From positions 62,001-126,000 of the forward strand of contig NZ_LQCI01000023.1 of the NCBI RefSeq assembly GCF_001613935.1: 64,000 nt of DNA, written 5' to 3'. A program made the translations under genes and the position numbers. Shown here piece after piece: positions 52,868-60,907 of this stretch; the first letter of the stretch is position 1, and every line of letters begins with the position of its first letter. Origin of the DNA: Amycolatopsis regifaucium. Lineage in GTDB: Bacteria; Actinomycetota; Actinomycetes; Mycobacteriales; Pseudonocardiaceae. The notes under the pieces are model-generated. The model did no database searches. It was not told the DNA's origin and saw only the letters and a program-made list of their open reading frames with translations.

Positions 52868-53482
52868 ATGAGCGGGAAGGGCGAGACACCCTTCTTCGAT
52901 GCCCCCGACATCGCGAAAGGCGACGGCACTCAGGCAGATCCTCCGGGCGACACCTTCGCCGACCCGGTGTCCGGGCTGGTCACGACCGGTACGGCGGGGC
53001 AGCTGGACTCTTCGGGCGCCGCCGACGAAGTTCACCTGCCGGTCCCTGGGCCCGTCCAACCCGACCCCGAATACGTGAGCCGGATGGTCAACGCGGCGAT
53101 GCTGGCGGAAGATCAGTCCTCCCGCACGCCGGGCGCGGAGCAGTCCGCCCTTCTTCCGTCCCCGAAGATCATCAGCACGGTCGGTGAGCAGGGTCCTACG
53201 CCGATCGGGATTCTGCCCCAGCAGCGGACGTGGCCCACGAGGCCGCCACAGCTGCTCCGTCAGCCTCGCCGCTTGAAGCAGGAAGATTCGGTCGAGGCCG
53301 ACGAAGAGGCCGAGGTCGAAGTACGCCGTGTCAAGCGTTCGATGCAGCTTCCGAGGCTCGGCAAGCCGTCGTCGAACACCACCGGCGTGATGATCGCGAT
53401 CGCGCTCATGATCGTCTTCGCGATCCTCGCCATTCAGCTGCTGGCCAGCCTGTTCAACAGCATCGCGGGGATCTTCGGGTAA
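52868..53482 (+). CDS. Tail-anchored hypothetical protein
   Basis: 204 residues from ATG 52868, with GAGG eight bases upstream. The first 170 residues are hydrophilic, Pro/Gly/Asp-rich and probably disordered. The end is one long hydrophobic helix (VMIAIALMIVFAILAIQLL) followed by a few residues, so it is likely anchored by its C terminus with the rest in the cytoplasm. A basic patch (RRVKRSMQLPRLGK) sits before the helix. It is the last gene of the SOS-box operon, closed by a hairpin. Confidence 0.65.
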   Translation: MSGKGETPFFDAPDIAKGDGTQADPPGDTFADPVSGLVTTGTAGQLDSSGAADEVHLPVPGPVQPDPEYVSRMVNAAMLAEDQSSRTPGAEQSALLPSPKIISTVGEQGPTPIGILPQQRTWPTRPPQLLRQPRRLKQEDSVEADEEAEVEVRRVKRSMQLPRLGKPSSNTTGVMIAIALMIVFAILAIQLLASLFNSIAGIFG

Positions 53483-53508
53483 CCCGTCCGGCGGTAGCGC
53501 CGGACGGG
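53483..53508. terminator. Hairpin terminator
   Basis: Perfect 11-bp stem CCCGTCCGGCG / CGCCGGACGGG around GTAG, starting directly after the stop codon of the preceding gene. Confidence 0.82.
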
Positions 53509-53628
53509 CCCGTCCGTCCTGACCTCATCCATCGGGATACCCTGGCCAATACGGTCGGGGGACTCGGCGGACACCCGGGTCACGCCTCGGCGCCGCGTGA
53601 CTAGTGGGGTGGGCGTATCAGCGAGGGC

Positions 53629-55683
53629 GTGCGATCGGTGCCCGAAGCGGGCACGAGTGGTTCGGCGGGCCGTGATGCTTCCACCATGCACCGCGTGCGG
53701 CGGGTGCTGGCGATCAAGCCGTTCCGCCGCCTCTGGGGTGTCACCTATCTGTGCAGCGTCGCGGACTGGCTGAACCTGCTGACGCTGACCGGCCTGGTCA
53801 CCAAGCTGACCGACAATTACGCGGCGCAGAACTTCGCGTTCGTCGGTGTCGTGCTGACGTCGTTGCTGCCCGGTCTGCTGTTCGCCCCGCTCGGTGGGTT
53901 GCTGGCCGACCGGTTCGACCGTCGCAAGGTGATGGTGCTCTGCGACCTCGGCCGGTGCGGATTCCTGCTGTCGATCGCGTTCGTCGGCACGCCGTGGTGG
54001 GTGTTCGTCGGCAACTTCCTGGTCGGCTGCTGCTCGATGATGTGGATCCCGTCGAAGGACGCGGCGGTGCCGAACCTGCTGCGCCGGCCGGACCAGGTCG
54101 AGACGGCCAACCAGCTCGGCATGGTCATGACCTACGGCCTCGCGGTGATCACCGCGGCCGGGGCCAACGCCCTGCTCACCGGTAGTAACACCACGTTCCA
54201 CTTCTTCGACGGCGACGCCCAGCTCGGTATCGCGAAGGTGGCCGTCGTCATCACCGGGCTGCTGTACCTCACCAGCGCGATCGTGATCGCCACCCGGATC
54301 CCCGAACTCTCGCTGCGCAATGTCCACGCGGTCGAGAAGCCCAAGGTCAAGCCCGCCGACGAGGAGAAGTTCGGCTTCCGCCAGATGATCTCCGACGGCG
54401 CCCGGTTCGTGCGGACGACGCCGCTGGTGCGCGGGCTGATGATCGGCGCGTTCGGCGCGTTCGCCGCCGGTGGCGCGGTGATCGGTTCGGCCAAGCCGTA
54501 CTCGTCGAGCCTGCTCGCCGGTGACGCGGCGTTCAACCTCCTCGTGCTCGCCGTCTTCCTCGGGCTCGCCACCGGGATGGCCGTGGCGCCGAAGCTCGCT
54601 CGACGGCTCGCGCACGACCGGCTGTTCGGCATCTCGATCGTCGCCGCCGGTCTGTGCCTAGTCGTCGTCGCGCTGTCGCCGCACCTCGCCGTTTCGCTGG
54701 TCGCCGTCGCCGCCGTCGGGGTCTGGGCCGGGACAGCGTTCCTGACCGGTGTCACGATCATCGGTTCGCGGATCGAGGACTCCATCCGCGGCCGGATCAA
54801 CGCGATCTACCAGTCGCTGATGAAGATCGTGCTGTTCGGCGCGACGATCCTGGTCCCGGTGCTGATCAGCGCGGTCCAGCAGACCGAGCTCACCCTGTGG
54901 GGCGGCACGATCACCATCGACGGCACGCGGCCGGTGATGATCGGCGGCGGTGTCCTCGCCCTGCTCGCCGGCATCATCGCCTACCGGCAGATGGACGACA
55001 GGCGCGCCGAGCCGATTCTCGCCGATCTCCGCAATGCCCTGCGCCGCAGCCCGCGCCGTGTCAACGGGCTGCTGATCGCACTCGAAGGCACCAGGGCCAT
55101 CAACACCGAGACCCAGGCCGCGCGGCTGGCCGAATGGCTGCGCGCGGGGACGCGTCCCGTCGTGCTGGCCGCCGACCCGGCGTTGGACGACCAGCGGCTC
55201 GCGAAGCTCGTCTCCGGTGCTTCGCTGTCCGGTGCGCGGGCGCAGGCGCTCGCGGCCGCCGCGGTGCGCGCGGACATCGTCGAACGGGACATCCAGCCCG
55301 CGCTCGACGCCGGTTCCGTCGTCGTCATGGAGCGTTTCGTGGATTCGCCGCTGGCCCATCTGTCGGCGGTCGCCGGGCTGGACAGCCAGGAACTCGAAGG
55401 ACTCGCCGACTGGGCGACCGGCAGGCTGCGGCCCGACATCACCGTTCTGCTCGACGCCGATCCCGGCACGGTGATGCGGAAGTCGGAGGCGCTGGACGCG
55501 CAGTGGCGGGTGCAGCATCTGCTCACGGAGATGGCCGCCGCCGACCCGGACCGGTACGTGGTGGTCGACGCGGACGGCAGCGAAGACGAAGTGTGCGAGC
55601 GGGTACGCGCCGCCGTCCGCGCGGTGCTCGTCGGCAAACTCGCCGGGCTCGCCCCGGCGGCGGAAAAGGTCGAGGTGAGATGA
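53629..55683 (+). CDS. MFS transporter fused to a degenerate thymidylate kinase domain
   Basis: 684 residues from GTG 53629 (GTG 53638 is near). Residues about 25-460 form a 12-helix MFS unit (FRRLWGVTYLCSVADWLNLL; GGLLADRFDRRKVMVL). Residues 480-684 resemble dTMP kinase: LLIALEGTRAINTETQAARL, VVMERFVDSPLAHLSAVAG and PDITVLLDADPGTVMRKSE. The kinase P-loop should read EG-x-DGAGKST, but here residues 486-495 are EGTRAINTET with no Lys. The DR motif is ER. The fusion itself is known in actinomycetes; loss of the P-loop suggests a non-catalytic domain. It precedes holB with ATGA overlap. Confidence 0.82.
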   Translation: MRSVPEAGTSGSAGRDASTMHRVRRVLAIKPFRRLWGVTYLCSVADWLNLLTLTGLVTKLTDNYAAQNFAFVGVVLTSLLPGLLFAPLGGLLADRFDRRKVMVLCDLGRCGFLLSIAFVGTPWWVFVGNFLVGCCSMMWIPSKDAAVPNLLRRPDQVETANQLGMVMTYGLAVITAAGANALLTGSNTTFHFFDGDAQLGIAKVAVVITGLLYLTSAIVIATRIPELSLRNVHAVEKPKVKPADEEKFGFRQMISDGARFVRTTPLVRGLMIGAFGAFAAGGAVIGSAKPYSSSLLAGDAAFNLLVLAVFLGLATGMAVAPKLARRLAHDRLFGISIVAAGLCLVVVALSPHLAVSLVAVAAVGVWAGTAFLTGVTIIGSRIEDSIRGRINAIYQSLMKIVLFGATILVPVLISAVQQTELTLWGGTITIDGTRPVMIGGGVLALLAGIIAYRQMDDRRAEPILADLRNALRRSPRRVNGLLIALEGTRAINTETQAARLAEWLRAGTRPVVLAADPALDDQRLAKLVSGASLSGARAQALAAAAVRADIVERDIQPALDAGSVVVMERFVDSPLAHLSAVAGLDSQELEGLADWATGRLRPDITVLLDADPGTVMRKSEALDAQWRVQHLLTEMAAADPDRYVVVDADGSEDEVCERVRAAVRAVLVGKLAGLAPAAEKVEVR

Positions 55684-56888
55684 CGGAATCCCCTGCGCTG
55701 ATCGGTGTCTGGAAGCAGCTCGTCGGCCAGGATCCCGCCGCGCGCATCCTGTCCTCAGCGTCGATGGCGGCCGCGCGGATCATCGAAAACCAGCCTGTCG
55801 CGCCCGGCGCGATGACCCACGCGTGGCTGGTCACCGGGCCGCCCGGATCGGGACGCTCGACCGCCGCCCGGGTTTTCGCGGCGGCGTTGCAGTGCAGTAC
55901 CGGCACGGGATGCGGGGACTGCCCCGGCTGCCGCACCGTGCTCGCCGGCACCCACGCCGACGTCAAGCTCGTCGCGCCTGAGGGCCTCTCGATCTCCGTC
56001 GCCGAAATGCGGGCGCTGGTCCAGGCCGCCGCCCGCCGCCCGACCACCGGGCGGTGGCAGGTGGTGATCATCGAGGACGCCGACAGGCTGACCGAAGGCG
56101 CGTCGAACGCGCTGCTGAAGGCTGTCGAGGAGCCGCCGGAGCGCACGGTGTTCCTGCTGTGCGCGCCGTCCGATCACCCGGAGGACGTCTCGGTGACGAT
56201 CCGGTCCCGGTGCCGCCTGGTCACCCTGCGGACGCCGCCGCCCGAAGCGATCGCGCAGGTGCTGGTGGAACGGGACGGCATCGATCCCGAGCGCGCGCAG
56301 TGGGCCGCGGCCGTCTCAAGTGGACACGTCGGCCGCGCGCGGCGGCTCGCCACCGACGAAGCCGCCCGGCAGCGCCGGGCGACGGTGCTGCGGATCCCGC
56401 TGGGCCTGCGCCGTCCGGCCGATGTGTTCACCTGTGCCGATCAGCTGATCAGCGCGGCCGAGGCCGACGCGGGCGAGGAGAGCAAGGTCCGTGACGAGGC
56501 CGAGCGCTCCGAAATCCGCACCGCGATGGGCGGCGACGGCATCGGAAAGGGTGTCGCCGGTGCGAAACGAGCCGCCGAGGCCGCGGTGAAGCAGCTCGAG
56601 AAGCGCCAGAAGTCGCGGGCGACCCGGACCCAGCGGGACACCCTCGACCTCGCGCTGGTGGACCTCGCCGCGTTCTACCGGGATGTGCTCGTGACCGCGA
56701 GCGGTGCGAACGCGACGCTGAACCACCCCGACCACGCCTCGGAAATCGCGCAGGCCGCCTCCGCCTGGGCGCCGGACTCGATCCTGCGCCGGCTCGAAGC
56801 CGTGCTGGAATGCCGCGAGGCCATCGACCTGAACGTGAAACCGCGAATCGCCGTCGAAGCCATGGTCACCACCCTGCGCCAAGGCTGA
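55680..56888 (+). CDS. holB: DNA polymerase III delta' subunit
   Basis: 402 residues. It is part of the clamp loader. The N-terminal AAA+ domain has LVTGPPGSGRSTAARVF, with Arg in place of the Walker A Lys, as expected for the non-hydrolysing delta' subunit, and the four-Cys zinc module in CSTGTGCGDCPGC. Other landmarks are IIEDADRLTEGASNALLKAVEEPP and the SRC-like TIRSRCRLVTLR. Overlap with the MFS-tmk gene indicates one operon, an arrangement seen in other actinobacteria. Confidence 0.93.
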   Translation: MTESPALIGVWKQLVGQDPAARILSSASMAAARIIENQPVAPGAMTHAWLVTGPPGSGRSTAARVFAAALQCSTGTGCGDCPGCRTVLAGTHADVKLVAPEGLSISVAEMRALVQAAARRPTTGRWQVVIIEDADRLTEGASNALLKAVEEPPERTVFLLCAPSDHPEDVSVTIRSRCRLVTLRTPPPEAIAQVLVERDGIDPERAQWAAAVSSGHVGRARRLATDEAARQRRATVLRIPLGLRRPADVFTCADQLISAAEADAGEESKVRDEAERSEIRTAMGGDGIGKGVAGAKRAAEAAVKQLEKRQKSRATRTQRDTLDLALVDLAAFYRDVLVTASGANATLNHPDHASEIAQAASAWAPDSILRRLEAVLECREAIDLNVKPRIAVEAMVTTLRQG

Positions 56889-57057
56889 GCCGCTTTCACG
56901 CCTACCCCAGCCCCCCGCCCGTCCCAGGGGGGCGACCCCGAGTCCAGTCTACCGGGGGTGAGGGGTGGAAAGGGCTGGTAGCGGGAGTTGTCCACAGGTG
57001 GGGATGATTGTGGACAAGTGCTGTGGGTAAGTGAAGTCGCTCCAAGTCGAGAGCGGT

Positions 57058-57111
57058 GTTCCCAATGTCGCATTAGAGACCCTGAGTGTCCCCAATGCGG
57101 CATTGGGGACA
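57058..57111. repeat. Tandem pair of 25-bp palindromes after holB
   Basis: 57087-57111 is a perfect hairpin (TGTCCCCAATG-CGG-CATTGGGGACA). The 25 bp at 57058-57082 are a degenerate copy (19 of 25 identical: TGTTCCCAATGTCGCATTAG...). Both lie in the 414-bp gene-free gap 56889-57302 between convergent holB and the secreted-protein gene. The right-hand copy is a probable terminator. Confidence 0.75.
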
Positions 57112-57180
57112 TCGCGGGCTGGGGCGGTGAGCGAAAGCGGCCAGGTCGCGAAGGCGGGAAGCGGCGCGGGGGGCGAAAGA

Positions 57181-57210
57181 GGCCTTCGCCGCATCAAAGC
57201 GGCGAAGGCC
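57181..57210. terminator. Perfect 12-bp-stem hairpin
   Basis: GGCCTTCGCCGC and GCGGCGAAGGCC pair around ATCAAA. It is the second of three palindromic structures in the holB / secreted-protein intergenic gap. Confidence 0.78.
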
Positions 57211-57240
57211 CCTGAGTGCCTAAAGGCGACGGCGAGCCAC

Positions 57241-57283
57241 GAACGGTCCTCTCACGCGGGGGCAAGGCGCGAAAGGACCGTTC
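57241..57283. terminator. Hairpin upstream of the convergent gene end
   Basis: GAACGGTCCT (57241-57250) pairs with AGGACCGTTC (57274-57283) around 23 bases that can pair partly (CGCG/CGCG). It is 20 bp beyond the stop of the secreted-protein gene on the minus strand and probably terminates it. Confidence 0.7.
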
Positions 57284-57302
57284 ATCACCTTCCTCGCCCC
57301 GT

Positions 57303-58994
57303 CTAGGTCCGCGGTCGCGGCGAAGGCTTGAAGTCCGGATCGTCCTTCGGCGAAGGCGAAGGCGAAACACCAACCGGCACGAGCCGACGACGTCCCGGCA
57401 TCGCGGCCACCAGGACCACACCGAGCAGCAGCATCGCGGTGCCCGTCCAGAACATCGGCACCGTGTCGTAAGCGGCGTTGGTGTAGGCCAGGTTCTTGAC
57501 CGGGCCCTTCGGCGCCGCACCACCGTTGTTGCCCGCGGGCGGCGGAGTCGCCGTGCCGCACTCGACGCCGCCGGCGGGCGCGTACGCCCGGGCGATCTGC
57601 TCACCGAGCGAAACCTGGGCCAGCGACGAAGGCAGCTTCTTCGCGACCTCCGGCGAGAGCGCCTTCTGCAGCGCGGTGGTGGGCAGGATCTGCAGGTCCA
57701 GGAGTCGCGCGGAGGCGCCCATCTGGAAGCCCTTGAACGGCGAGGTCATGTCGCTCGACTTCTGGTTCAGCCCGGCGATCGACAGCTTCAGCACCCCGAT
57801 GTCGAGGGTGAGCCCGTTACCGGCCTCGCCGCCCGGGAGCTGCTTCGTGGCACCGTTCACCAGTTCGGCGAGCCCGCCGACGACCGGCACGTTCTTCAGC
57901 TGCTCGAAGCCGGGAACCTGCTTGAGCGTCGGCAGCGGGATGCCGATCGGGATGTCCTTGGTGGGATTGTGCGCGTCGAGGGTGAACAGCACCTTGTCGC
58001 CACGCATGATCTGCAGCACCGGAGCGCTGTACTCGACCTTCGACGTCTTCTTGTCACCGGTCGAGGTGACCCGCAGCGTCGGCTGGCTGGCGACCTTGAT
58101 CGTCAGGCCGAGCGGCGTGCCCTTCAACAGTTCGATGCTGGCCGCCTGCAGGGTCGACGTCGATTCGACGGCCTTGTTCTTCGAGCCGGGGATGTCGACC
58201 AGCCGCACGACCGACCGCGACGACAGCGTGTTCGGCAGGCTCAGCACCGCGCCCTTGCCGTCACCGCCGGCGCTGTTCCCCGAAAGCAGGTCGCCCAGGT
58301 TCGCGAGCGGGCCGGGCAGGCCGGCGAGGCCCGCCTTGAGCTGGTCGCTCGCCTGAGTCAGCTGCTCGGCACCCGGCAGGTTCGGGATGGTCGGCAGCAG
58401 CGAGAGGTTCGCGATCGACGTGCTCGAGTCGGCGATCGTGCCGACGCACGGCCCGAGCGTGGGGCTCCAGCGCGCGTGCGCCTCGCCGTTGAGCAGGCCG
58501 AGGTTGAACAGCGGATTCTTCGGCGCGTTGAGGCCGCCGCTGATCGGCTTCGGGTTGTCCGGCAGCGCCGTCTGCACGAGGCTGCCCGGTGTCTGCGGCG
58601 CGTTGCCGGCGGCCGACAGACCGAACGGCGACGACTGCGCGATCGACTTCTCGTAGTTCAGGTAGGCCTCGGAGTTGGCCTGGGCGCTGGAAAGCCCCAT
58701 CCCGGCTTCGAGCGCGGACTGCTTCGGCAGCATCTCGCCCGCGCCGGGCAGGATCGCGCTCGTCGGGACGGCGTTGGGCAGCAGCCGCAGCACGCCGAGC
58801 GCCGCTCCGGCGTCACCGACCGCCTTGCCCAGCGGCTGCGGCCCGATCGGCGCCGACATCGGCGGCTGTCCCGGGTTCGCCGGATCGGGGATCGGCGTGG
58901 TGGGGATCGTCTGGGCCGTCGCCGGAGCCGCGGTCAGCAGAAGCAGGGCCGCGGCGGCCGGAAGCGCCAGCACACGGGGCAGTCGTTGCCGCAT
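57303..58994 (-). CDS. Secreted, membrane-anchored protein of unknown function
   Basis: 563 residues, ATG with GGAGGA upstream. Signal peptide RVLALPAAAALLLLTAAPATA, a long extracellular part with many Leu/Gly/Pro repeats (GLLNGEAHARWSPTLGPCVG, LPTIPNLPGAEQLTQ), and a C-terminal helix (MFWTGTAMLLLGVVLVAAM) followed by a basic anchor (PGRRR) and a Pro/Ser tail. Two Cys are present in the ectodomain. The middle contains beta-rich segments (LTIKVASQPTLRVTSTG). This is a surface protein with no recognised enzymatic motif, a type seen before the tRNA-Thr in related genomes. Confidence 0.72.
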   Translation of the reverse strand: MRQRLPRVLALPAAAALLLLTAAPATAQTIPTTPIPDPANPGQPPMSAPIGPQPLGKAVGDAGAALGVLRLLPNAVPTSAILPGAGEMLPKQSALEAGMGLSSAQANSEAYLNYEKSIAQSSPFGLSAAGNAPQTPGSLVQTALPDNPKPISGGLNAPKNPLFNLGLLNGEAHARWSPTLGPCVGTIADSSTSIANLSLLPTIPNLPGAEQLTQASDQLKAGLAGLPGPLANLGDLLSGNSAGGDGKGAVLSLPNTLSSRSVVRLVDIPGSKNKAVESTSTLQAASIELLKGTPLGLTIKVASQPTLRVTSTGDKKTSKVEYSAPVLQIMRGDKVLFTLDAHNPTKDIPIGIPLPTLKQVPGFEQLKNVPVVGGLAELVNGATKQLPGGEAGNGLTLDIGVLKLSIAGLNQKSSDMTSPFKGFQMGASARLLDLQILPTTALQKALSPEVAKKLPSSLAQVSLGEQIARAYAPAGGVECGTATPPPAGNNGGAAPKGPVKNLAYTNAAYDTVPMFWTGTAMLLLGVVLVAAMPGRRRLVPVGVSPSPSPKDDPDFKPSPRPRT

Positions 58995-59134
58995 GAACAG
59001 GTCCTCCAGTGGGGATGGGCCGATCTTGGGGGACTGAGACCGGCGTCATAGGACCTTAACGACGGTGGCCCTGGAAGGTGACGTTCAAGCCTCCGCTACA
59101 CTTGTCTCCGTCATCGGGTGCGAGCCCGGTGTCC

Positions 59135-59208
59135 GCCGCCTTAGCTCAGTCGGCCAGAGCGATTCACTCGTAATGAATAGGTCAGGGGTTCGATTCCCCT
59201 AGGCGGCT
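59135..59208 (+). tRNA. tRNA-Thr (anticodon CGT)
   Basis: Full cloverleaf: acceptor GCCGCCT/AGGCGGC, D-stem GCTC/GAGC, anticodon stem ATTCA/TGAAT with loop CTCGTAA (anticodon CGT at 59169-59171), T-stem AGGGG/CCCCT with loop TTCGATT, discriminator T. It decodes ACG. The CCA end is not encoded. A long hairpin follows. Confidence 0.97.
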
Positions 59209-59214
59209 CCGCAG

Positions 59215-59253
59215 GTCAGGGCCTCATTCGGGCAAACCGGATGAGGCCCTGAC
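59215..59253. terminator. Hairpin terminator after tRNA-Thr
   Basis: GTCAGGGCCTCAT pairs with ATGAGGCCCTGAC, extended by further CGG/CCG pairs around GCAAA, starting seven bases after the tRNA. Confidence 0.85.
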
Positions 59254-59288
59254 TCGTTTCCGGGACAGCTCGGCACCGGGGGCGAAGT

Positions 59289-59927
59289 TCACCCGTTGGT
59301 GTCACCCTTGAGAAACATCCGCGACAGCGAGGTGCCGACGCCGGTGAGGTGCTCGACGAGCGTGTCCGCGTCCGCGTCGAGCAGGCCGGAGCGCCACGCG
59401 AGCATGATCTCGACGAACCCGCCGATGCCCAGCAGGACGTTGACCCGGAACTCCAGCCCGTCCACGTCCGGCTTCAGATGCGGCCGCGCCAGTTCGATCA
59501 GCAGGCCGGTGGTCTCCTGGACGGTCTGCCGCCGCAGTTGCTCCAGCACCGCGCTGCCCGCGTGGTCACCGAACAGGATCTGCGCCCGCGCCGGCTCCTC
59601 CTGGACGTGATGCACGACGACGTCGAGAGCGGCCCGGAGCTGTTCCAGCGCGGGCTTGTCGATGTGCGCGGCCACGGCGTCGAGGACCATCCGCAGGGTC
59701 TCGTCGCGGACCTCTTCCCACGCGGTGGCGAGGAGTTCGTCGCGGTTGGCGAAGCTCTCGTAGAAGTACCGGTCCGTCAGGTTCGCCCGTGCGCACACGC
59801 CCCGCATGGTGACCGCCGCCCAGCCTTGTTCCTGCCAGATGTCCAGGGCGGCGCCGAGCAGGGCCAGCCGTCGTTCGGCACGGCGCTCGTCGGCGGTTTT
59901 GCCGCTGTAGCGGCGGGACGTGGTCAC
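59289..59927 (-). CDS. TetR-family repressor
   Basis: 212 residues from GTG 59927. The HTH domain spans about 18-65: RRLALLGAALDIWQEQGWAA, then RGVCARANLTDRYFYESFAN with the typical Y-x-Y-F. The helical ligand domain follows (HHVQEEPARAQILFGDHAG). It diverges from the esterase operon across 44 bp that contain a perfect 10-bp-arm palindrome, so it very likely represses that operon and itself. Confidence 0.88.
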   Translation of the reverse strand: MTTSRRYSGKTADERRAERRLALLGAALDIWQEQGWAAVTMRGVCARANLTDRYFYESFANRDELLATAWEEVRDETLRMVLDAVAAHIDKPALEQLRAALDVVVHHVQEEPARAQILFGDHAGSAVLEQLRRQTVQETTGLLIELARPHLKPDVDGLEFRVNVLLGIGGFVEIMLAWRSGLLDADADTLVEHLTGVGTSLSRMFLKGDTNG

Positions 59928-59947
59928 CCCTCCATCTTGACAGCAGG

Positions 59948-59972
59948 TGCCCTCAGATTCATTCTGAGGGCA
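59948..59972. promoter_or_regulatory. Perfect palindromic operator at the esterase operon start
   Basis: TGCCCTCAGA-TTCAT-TCTGAGGGCA: 10-bp arms with a five-base centre. It ends on the first base of the esterase ATG and begins 21 bp from the tetR start. A TetR dimer bound here would block both promoters; the esterase message is probably leaderless or has a very short leader. Confidence 0.75.
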
Positions 59973-60907
59973 TGCGACCGCAGAATAGCCTGCGCCTTAC
60001 CCGCAGCGGGGTGGCCGCCGCGCTGACGTCCGCTTTCGTGCGGCCGATCGCCTCGGCGATCCCGGCCAACCGCGCCGGGATCGTGTTCTCCCGCGGCTTC
60101 ATTTCAGGCAGTTTGTGGCTGGCTTCCCCACCGTTGAAGGGCAGCCGAGTCGAGCCCGGCGTCCGCGGCGAGTGGGTGTGCGGTCCCGGAGTGACCGACG
60201 GCGACGCCGTAATCCTCTACGTCCACGGCAGCGGGTACGCGCTCTGCTCGCCCCGCACGCATCGCGGGCTGACCACGCGGGTCTCCGCCGGCACCGGGTT
60301 GCCGGTGTTCGCCTGCGAGTACCGCCTCGCGCCCCGGCACCGGTTCCCGGACGCCGCCGACGACGTCCGCGCGGCCTACGACCGGCTCGTCGAGCAAGGC
60401 CACGAGCGCATTCTCGTCGCGGGCGACTCCGCGGGCGGGCATCTCGCGGTCGACCTCGCCGCGCAGCTCATCCGGGAGCACAAGGCGCCCCCTGCCGCGC
60501 TCGCGTTGTTCTCGCCGCTGTTCGACGTGACGTTCTCCTTGGCCGCCGAGCGGGAACGCATGCGGCCCGATCCGATGATCTCCGCCGCCGCGGCCGCCCG
60601 GCTGGTCGGTCTGTACACAGTGGACGCCGATCTCGCGTCGACGCGGCTGCGGTTCGCCTTCGACGACATCAAGGGCTTCCCGCCGACGCTCATCCAGGCG
60701 GGCGGCCTCGAAATGCTCGCCGCGGACGCCATCGAACTGGCCAGGGCACTGCGCCGCGCGGGGGCGGACTGCGAACTGGACGTGGTCCCCGGTCAGATGC
60801 ACGTCTTCCAGGCGCTGACCCGGTTCGTCCCGGAAGCGCGACCCGCGATGGACCGGGCTTGCCGGTTCCTGACCGAGAATCTCCCGGCGATCGAGAGGGC
60901 GGCATGA
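59972..60907 (+). CDS. HSL-type alpha/beta hydrolase (carboxylesterase)
   Basis: 311 residues. Hormone-sensitive-lipase family: VILYVHGSGYALCSP supplies the oxyanion loop (HGSGY in place of the usual HGGG), VAGDSAGGHLAVDLA carries the catalytic Ser, and later segments provide Asp (near QAGGLEMLAADAIEL) and His (PGQMHVFQAL). The N terminus is basic and moderately hydrophobic (RLTRSGVAAALTSAFVRP), perhaps membrane-associated. First gene of a five-gene unit resembling the mycobacterial mymA/lipR operon. Likely splits esters produced by the Baeyer-Villiger monooxygenase downstream. Confidence 0.87.
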   Translation: MRPQNSLRLTRSGVAAALTSAFVRPIASAIPANRAGIVFSRGFISGSLWLASPPLKGSRVEPGVRGEWVCGPGVTDGDAVILYVHGSGYALCSPRTHRGLTTRVSAGTGLPVFACEYRLAPRHRFPDAADDVRAAYDRLVEQGHERILVAGDSAGGHLAVDLAAQLIREHKAPPAALALFSPLFDVTFSLAAERERMRPDPMISAAAAARLVGLYTVDADLASTRLRFAFDDIKGFPPTLIQAGGLEMLAADAIELARALRRAGADCELDVVPGQMHVFQALTRFVPEARPAMDRACRFLTENLPAIERAA

